Part shown: positions 6,531-9,827 of the stretch, piece after piece
How the letters are laid out: every line of letters starts with the position of its first letter
Position numbering within the stretch: position 1 is the stretch's first letter
Assembly: GCA_020441605.1 (NCBI GenBank)
Contig: JAGRLX010000061.1
Span: forward strand, 1-9,827
Direction: 5' to 3'
DNA length: 9,827 bases
From: Alphaproteobacteria bacterium
Lineage (GTDB): Bacteria > Pseudomonadota > Alphaproteobacteria > Rhizobiales > Aestuariivirgaceae
Position numbers and translations under genes: made by a program
The notes under the pieces: model-generated
Seen by the model: the letters and a program-made list of their open reading frames with translations, nothing else
Told to the model about the DNA's origin: nothing
Database searches by the model: none

Positions 6531-7154
6531 ATGATTTCGCACGACCATCGCTGCATATTTGTGCATATCCCGAAGACCGGTGGCTCGAACATCGAGAATG
6601 TGATCTGGCCACATCCCCGCAGCGAGTCAGATCTGTGGATGGGCTTTGTCCAACCATTCCGCAACAAGTACCAAACCGGCGGTCTGCAGCATCTGCAGGC
6701 ACGACAAATGCGGCAAGAAGTGAGCCAGGACGCCTTTCGCCGCTACTTCAAGTTTTCGATCGTTCGCAACCCCTGGGACAAAGCGGTCTCGCAATGTGCC
6801 TATCTGAAGAAGCGCCCCGATCTGTGCGACTATCTCGGGATCGCGGCCGATGCCCCATTTGAACAATAGATCGAGGCGGCGGCGCAGAGCGACCACGTGC
6901 AAGTCAAGCCCCAACTCGATTTCCTGCTCGATGAGGACGGCACGATGCTGATCGACAAGATCGGCCGCTTCGAAACACTGGCGCAGGACGCCGCTTCAAT
7001 CTTCACGCGGATCGGACTCGCCGGCACGCCACTTCCATGGGTTACCGCCTCAGACCGTCACCCGGATTACCGGACCTATTATACGGTCCAGACCCGCGAC
7101 CGCGTCGCCCAACTCTACGCGCGCGACATCGCCTACTTCGGCTATTGCTTCTGA
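6531..7154 (+). pseudogene. Sulfotransferase-family gene interrupted by in-frame TAG
   Basis: The frame encodes a PAPS-dependent sulfotransferase (Sulfotransfer_2-like) that would move sulfate from PAPS to a carbohydrate or similar acceptor. The 5'-phosphosulfate loop is HIPKTGGSNIE at residues 12-22, and the 3'-phosphate motif is SIVRNPWDKAVS at 76-87. A TAG at 6867-6869 is codon 113; the same frame then continues for 94 codons with clear family sequence (PQLDFLL, IGRFETL, YYT, YARDIAYFGY) to a TGA at 7154. Without the TAG the protein would be 207 residues, a normal family length. The change is a single base at most, most simply TGG or CAG to TAG. The ATG at 6531 begins just before the PAPS loop, as in relatives; only a weak CAGG lies upstream. 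A GTG at 6897 could restart translation, but without a ribosome site or the PAPS loop. The first 190 bases are about 54% G+C, lower than the neighbours, hinting at transfer. A sequencing error is also possible. Confidence 0.85.
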
Positions 7155-7210
7155 TACTCTTTGACGCGGCCCTCCGAATACAAGCGAATTCCGTCAACTT
7201 AACACTCGGG

Positions 7211-8428
7211 TCAAGCCCGGACCTTCAGCGCCGCCTCAGCCGCCGCCATATAGTCGCGGGCCAGCGGCAAGGTGCTGACCGACTTCGCCAGTTGGATCTG
7301 AAAGACCATGTGCTTGCCATGGCGGAAGCTGAACTCGCTGGCGATCAGGTAGAACTCCCACATCCGGCAGAAGCGCTCGTCAAGAAGCGATGCGATCTGC
7401 GCCCGATTGTTCTGGAAGCGGTGCTCCCACGCGGCCAGCGTGGCAGCGTAGTGCAGACGCCAGATCTCGATGTCGGTGACCCACAGGCCCGATCCCTCGA
7501 TCGCCGACAGGGTTTCCGACAGCGCCGGAGAATAGCCGCCCGGAAAGATGTATTTCTGGATCCACGCGCCGGTGGCGCCAGGTCCGCCCTTACGGCCGAT
7601 GGAATGGAGAAGCGCCACGCCGTCATCGGTCAGCAGGTCGGAAACCTTGCCGAAGAACTCGCCGAAATGGTTGATGCCGACATGCTCGAACATGCCCACC
7701 GACACGATGCGGTCGAATTGGCCCGTCACCGCCCGGTAGTCCATCAGCTCGAAACGTACCCGGTCCGACAATCCACGCGCGGCCGCCCGCTTCGTGGCCA
7801 ACTGCTGCTGCTCGACCGACAAGGTGACGCCCGTCACCTGAACCTCTGCCGCCTCGGCCAGGAACATCGCCATGCCACCCCAGCCCGAGCCGATGTCAAG
7901 CACCCGCTGGCCGGGCCTCAGGGCGAGCTTCGCCGCAATGTGGCGGAGCTTGTTCTGCTGGGCTTCCTCGAGGGTGTCTTCGGGCGTGATGAAATAACCG
8001 CAGGAGTAGTTGAGGTCATCGTCGAGGAACAGCCGGTAGAGCTCGTTCGACAGGTCGTAGTGATGGGCCACGTTGCGCCGCGAAGCGGCCGCCTTGTTCT
8101 TCTGGTGCCGCCCGCGCAGCCGCTTGTAGAGTCCGCGCAGCGCCTTCTGCATCGGCTGCCGCCGGAGATTGCTCCGGTTGAGGGCATAGAGCATGAGCAG
8201 ATCGCGCAGCGTTCCCTCCTCGATGACCAGCGTGCCATCCATATAGGCCTCGCCCGTCTTGAGCTCGGGATTGAGGAACAGCGAGCGGTGCAGCGCGCGG
8301 TCAGTCAGGCGGATCGTGACCCGAGGGGCTGGGCTCCCCACATGCTCATGCAAGGCGCCGTCGGCATCGAAGATGCGGAGCGTGCCCGTCTGGACGAAGC
8401 GCCGCATCGCGATGTTGAGGAGGCGCAT
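7211..8428 (-). CDS. Cyclopropane-fatty-acyl-phospholipid synthase-like methyltransferase
   Basis: This 405-residue protein belongs to the CFA synthase family, which uses S-adenosylmethionine to convert double bonds of membrane phospholipid acyl chains to cyclopropane rings, acting at the inner face of the membrane. An N-terminal accessory domain (about 1-110) precedes the Rossmann methyltransferase. The SAM-binding loop is VLDIGSGWGG at 176-185. Residues matching the E. coli active site and bicarbonate pocket are present: C143 in YSCGY, E248 in GMFEH, H275 and I277 in LLHSIG, and Y327 in HYAAT. A plain methyltransferase or desaturating relative cannot be excluded, as several family members have changed chemistry. 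The ATG at 8428 lies four bases after the yqeY stop, with GGGATAGG overlapping that stop as a modest ribosome site; an internal ATG at 8407 is less well placed. It is convergent with the broken sulfotransferase, with only 56 bases between. Confidence 0.9.
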   Translation of the reverse strand: MRLLNIAMRRFVQTGTLRIFDADGALHEHVGSPAPRVTIRLTDRALHRSLFLNPELKTGEAYMDGTLVIEEGTLRDLLMLYALNRSNLRRQPMQKALRGLYKRLRGRHQKNKAAASRRNVAHHYDLSNELYRLFLDDDLNYSCGYFITPEDTLEEAQQNKLRHIAAKLALRPGQRVLDIGSGWGGMAMFLAEAAEVQVTGVTLSVEQQQLATKRAAARGLSDRVRFELMDYRAVTGQFDRIVSVGMFEHVGINHFGEFFGKVSDLLTDDGVALLHSIGRKGGPGATGAWIQKYIFPGGYSPALSETLSAIEGSGLWVTDIEIWRLHYAATLAAWEHRFQNNRAQIASLLDERFCRMWEFYLIASEFSFRHGKHMVFQIQLAKSVSTLPLARDYMAAAEAALKVRA

Positions 8429-8432
8429 CGGC

Positions 8433-8894
8433 CTATCCCAGCAGGCCCTTGACGATCGCCCCCGCTTTGGCCATGTCCATCTGCCCCGCGTATTTGACCT
8501 TGAGCTCGGCCATGACCTTGCCCATATCCTTGATCGACGCAGCACCCACCGCCTTGATGATCTCCGCCACCGCCGCCTTGGCCTCGTCCTCGGAGAGTTG
8601 CTTCGGCATGAAGGATTGGATCACGGCAATCTCGTCGCGCTCGTTCTGCGCCAGTTCCGGTCGTCCGCCCTGCTCATAGACCGCGACCGATTCCTGACGC
8701 TGCTTCACCATCTTGGCGAAGAGCTCGACGAGCCCCGAATCGGGCGTCAAGGCCGATGCGTGGCCTTCGGTGCGGGCATTGATGTCCTTGTCCTTGATCG
8801 CCGCCTGCATCAGGCGCACCGTCGACAGGCGTTTCTTGTCGCCCGATTTCATCGCCTCTTTCATGGCCGCTGTGATGTCTTCGCGAAGGCCCAT
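8433..8894 (-). CDS. GatB/YqeY domain-containing protein
   Basis: This is a 153-residue member of the YqeY family, a stand-alone homologue of the C-terminal tRNA-binding tail of the GatB amidotransferase subunit. The exact role of free-standing YqeY proteins is unproven; tRNA or tRNA-amidation association is the usual suggestion. Diagnostic stretches are an N-terminal helix with MKEAMKSGDKKRLSTVRL (11-28), AAIKDKDI (31-38), a central MVKQRQES (62-69) and IQSFMPKQLSEDE (92-104), and the terminal YAGQMDMAKAGAIVKGLL (135-152). The ATG at 8894 is favoured over one ten codons upstream because GGGAGAAG (8907-8900) lies just before it and because family members start here. It is divergent from carA across 120 bases and very likely co-transcribed with the cyclopropane synthase gene downstream. 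Confidence 0.94.
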   Translation of the reverse strand: MGLREDITAAMKEAMKSGDKKRLSTVRLMQAAIKDKDINARTEGHASALTPDSGLVELFAKMVKQRQESVAVYEQGGRPELAQNERDEIAVIQSFMPKQLSEDEAKAAVAEIIKAVGAASIKDMGKVMAELKVKYAGQMDMAKAGAIVKGLLG

Positions 8895-8930
8895 GGCCGC
8901 TTCTCCCAAAACGCATGCAAGCAAAGCATC

Positions 8931-8959
8931 GGTCTAGGCCGGAATTCGCTGCACTGCAA
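8931..8959 (-). promoter_or_regulatory. Candidate yqeY promoter
   Basis: On the minus strand, TTGCAG (8959-8954) and TAGACC (8936-8931) are 17 bases apart. Transcription would start near 8924, leaving a leader of about 30 bases with the GGGAGAAG ribosome site. The -35 box lies only two bases from the -35 box proposed for carA on the other strand. The match is moderate, and no activator or repressor site was recognised. Confidence 0.3.
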
Positions 8960-8961
8960 CC

Positions 8962-8990
8962 TTGACGGCCCGGCCCGGCTCCCCTAACCA
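8962..8990 (+). promoter_or_regulatory. Candidate carA promoter
   Basis: CTTGACG (8961-8967) gives a good alphaproteobacterial -35 element. A 17-base, very GC-rich spacer leads to TAACCA (8985-8990), a poor -10 box. Transcription would begin near 8997, only about 18 bases before the carA ATG at 9015, which leaves room for the GGGAG ribosome site and little else. No attenuator or pyrimidine-responsive leader could fit in so short a leader. Confidence 0.4.
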
Positions 8991-9014
8991 GCCACAAATT
9001 CCCGGGAGTCTGCC

Positions 9015-9827
9015 ATGTCTGCCACCAAGAAGCCTGTGAGGGTGAAAGCCGCGCCACGCGCCACATTCGGCGATTGGGACGTGCCGCGCGTGACCGGCCT
9101 GCTGGTACTGGCCGATGGCACAGTCGTCGAGGGCCAAGGCTTTGGCGCCGAGGGCGAGGCGGTGGGCGAAGTGTGTTTCAACACCGCCATGACCGGTTAC
9201 CAGGAAGTGCTGACCGATCCTTCCTATGCCGGACAGATCGTCACCTTCACCTTCCCCCATGTCGGGAATGTCGGAACCAATGACGAGGATATCGAGACCA
9301 CCAACCTCGCCGCCGCAGCCGGCGTGGTCGGCTGCATCGTCAAGGAACCGGTGACCGAACCGGCCAACTACCGGGCCAGCAAGCACTTCGACAAGTGGCT
9401 GAAGGGGCGCGGCATCATCGGCCTCTCGAGTATCGACACCCGGGCACTGACGGCCAGGATCCGCGAAAACGGCATGCCCAATGGCGTTATCGCCCACAAT
9501 GCCAAGGGCAAGTTCGACCTGGCCAAGCTAAGGAAGATGGCAGCCGACTGGCCGGGTCTCGTCGGCATGGATCTCGCCAAGGACGTATCCCTCACCCAGC
9601 GCATGGACTGGGACGAAAACCTGTGGGACTGGAACACCGGCTACACCCGGAGTGCCGGTGGCAAGTACAAGGTTGTGGCCATCGATTACGGGCTGAAGCG
9701 CAATATTCTCCGCTGCCTGACCAGTGCCGGTTGCGACGTGACAGTGGTGCCCGCCACTACCGCGGCCGAAGACATTCTCGCCATGAATCCCGATGGCGTC
9801 TTTCTCTCCAACGGCCCCGGCGACCCG
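9015..9827 (+). CDS. carA: Carbamoyl-phosphate synthase small subunit CarA, 3' end cut by window edge
   Basis: CarA is the glutaminase subunit of carbamoyl-phosphate synthetase; it releases ammonia from glutamine and channels it to CarB, feeding arginine and pyrimidine synthesis. The 271 visible codons cover the N-terminal small-chain domain (about 27-165), with [14 protein letters not shown] (31-44), [21 protein letters not shown] (55-75) and [12 protein letters not shown] (79-90), and the start of the class I glutamine amidotransferase domain, [14 protein letters not shown] (220-233) and FLSNGPGDP (263-271). The window ends before the nucleophilic cysteine and the His/Glu of the triad, so about 120-130 residues are missing. 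The ATG at 9015 has GGGAG (9004-9008) six bases upstream; the first 26 residues are a basic, poorly conserved extension often seen in alphaproteobacterial CarA. It is divergent from yqeY. Confidence 0.97.
   Translation, partial: MSATKKPVRVKAAPRATFGDWDVPRVTGLLVLADGTVVEGQGFGAEGEAVGEVCFNTAMTGYQEVLTDPSYAGQIVTFTFPHVGNVGTNDEDIETTNLAAAAGVVGCIVKEPVTEPANYRASKHFDKWLKGRGIIGLSSIDTRALTARIRENGMPNGVIAHNAKGKFDLAKLRKMAADWPGLVGMDLAKDVSLTQRMDWDENLWDWNTGYTRSAGGKYKVVAIDYGLKRNILRCLTSAGCDVTVVPATTAAEDILAMNPDGVFLSNGPGDP

Noticed and set aside
7161..7197. TTGACG...CGTCAA inverted repeat in the convergent gap as an attachment or operator site
   Set aside because: Six-base arms separated by 25 bases are expected by chance and nothing nearby supports a role.
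7207..7219. CGGG/CCCG hairpin at the end of the cyclopropane synthase gene as a terminator
   Set aside because: The stem has only four pairs, overlaps the stop codon, and is followed by no T-run on either strand.
7037..8452. A 471-codon open frame on the plus strand opposite the cyclopropane synthase
   Set aside because: It is antisense to a gene with all catalytic residues in place, overlaps the sulfotransferase end out of frame, and has a low-complexity Arg/Leu/Val-rich translation.

Overview
The window is GC-rich (blocks counted by hand run at about 70% G+C inside the larger genes) and densely coding. DnaG, GatB/YqeY and CarA sit near one another, and this gene set together with the protein sequences points to an alphaproteobacterium, plausibly of the Hyphomicrobiales (Rhizobiales). 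No tRNA, rRNA, CRISPR array, insertion sequence or phage gene was seen, and no gap between genes exceeds about 210 bases.

Layout from left to right: dnaG (primase) on the minus strand, running off the left edge. Next, also on the minus strand, is an unrecognised protein with an acidic middle and a basic tail, then a PuuB/OrdL-like FAD amine oxidase. Divergent from the oxidase, on the plus strand, are a TTG-started exported cysteine-containing protein of unknown function, an EamA/DMT transporter, the organic hydroperoxide reductase ohr, and a sulfotransferase reading frame broken by one in-frame TAG. On the minus strand follow a cyclopropane-fatty-acyl-phospholipid synthase-like gene and, 4 bases upstream of it, a GatB/YqeY-domain gene. 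Last, divergent from yqeY, is carA (carbamoyl-phosphate synthase small subunit), running off the right edge.

How the genes fit together: carA, yqeY and dnaG often form a compact neighbourhood in alphaproteobacteria (followed by rpoD, which would lie beyond the left edge). Here about 6.7 kb of accessory genes lies between yqeY and dnaG. The cargo is a loose set: amine oxidation, export of small molecules, peroxide detoxification, membrane-lipid modification and a decayed sulfotransferase. Ohr and cyclopropane-lipid synthesis could both serve stress tolerance, but nothing in the sequence ties them into one pathway.

I did not find a convincing undescribed multi-gene system. The points most worth a second look are the single-stop sulfotransferase, the broken carA/yqeY/dnaG neighbourhood, a possible leaderless dnaG transcript, paired hairpins around the ribosome-binding site of the FAD oxidase, and the two unrecognised proteins.
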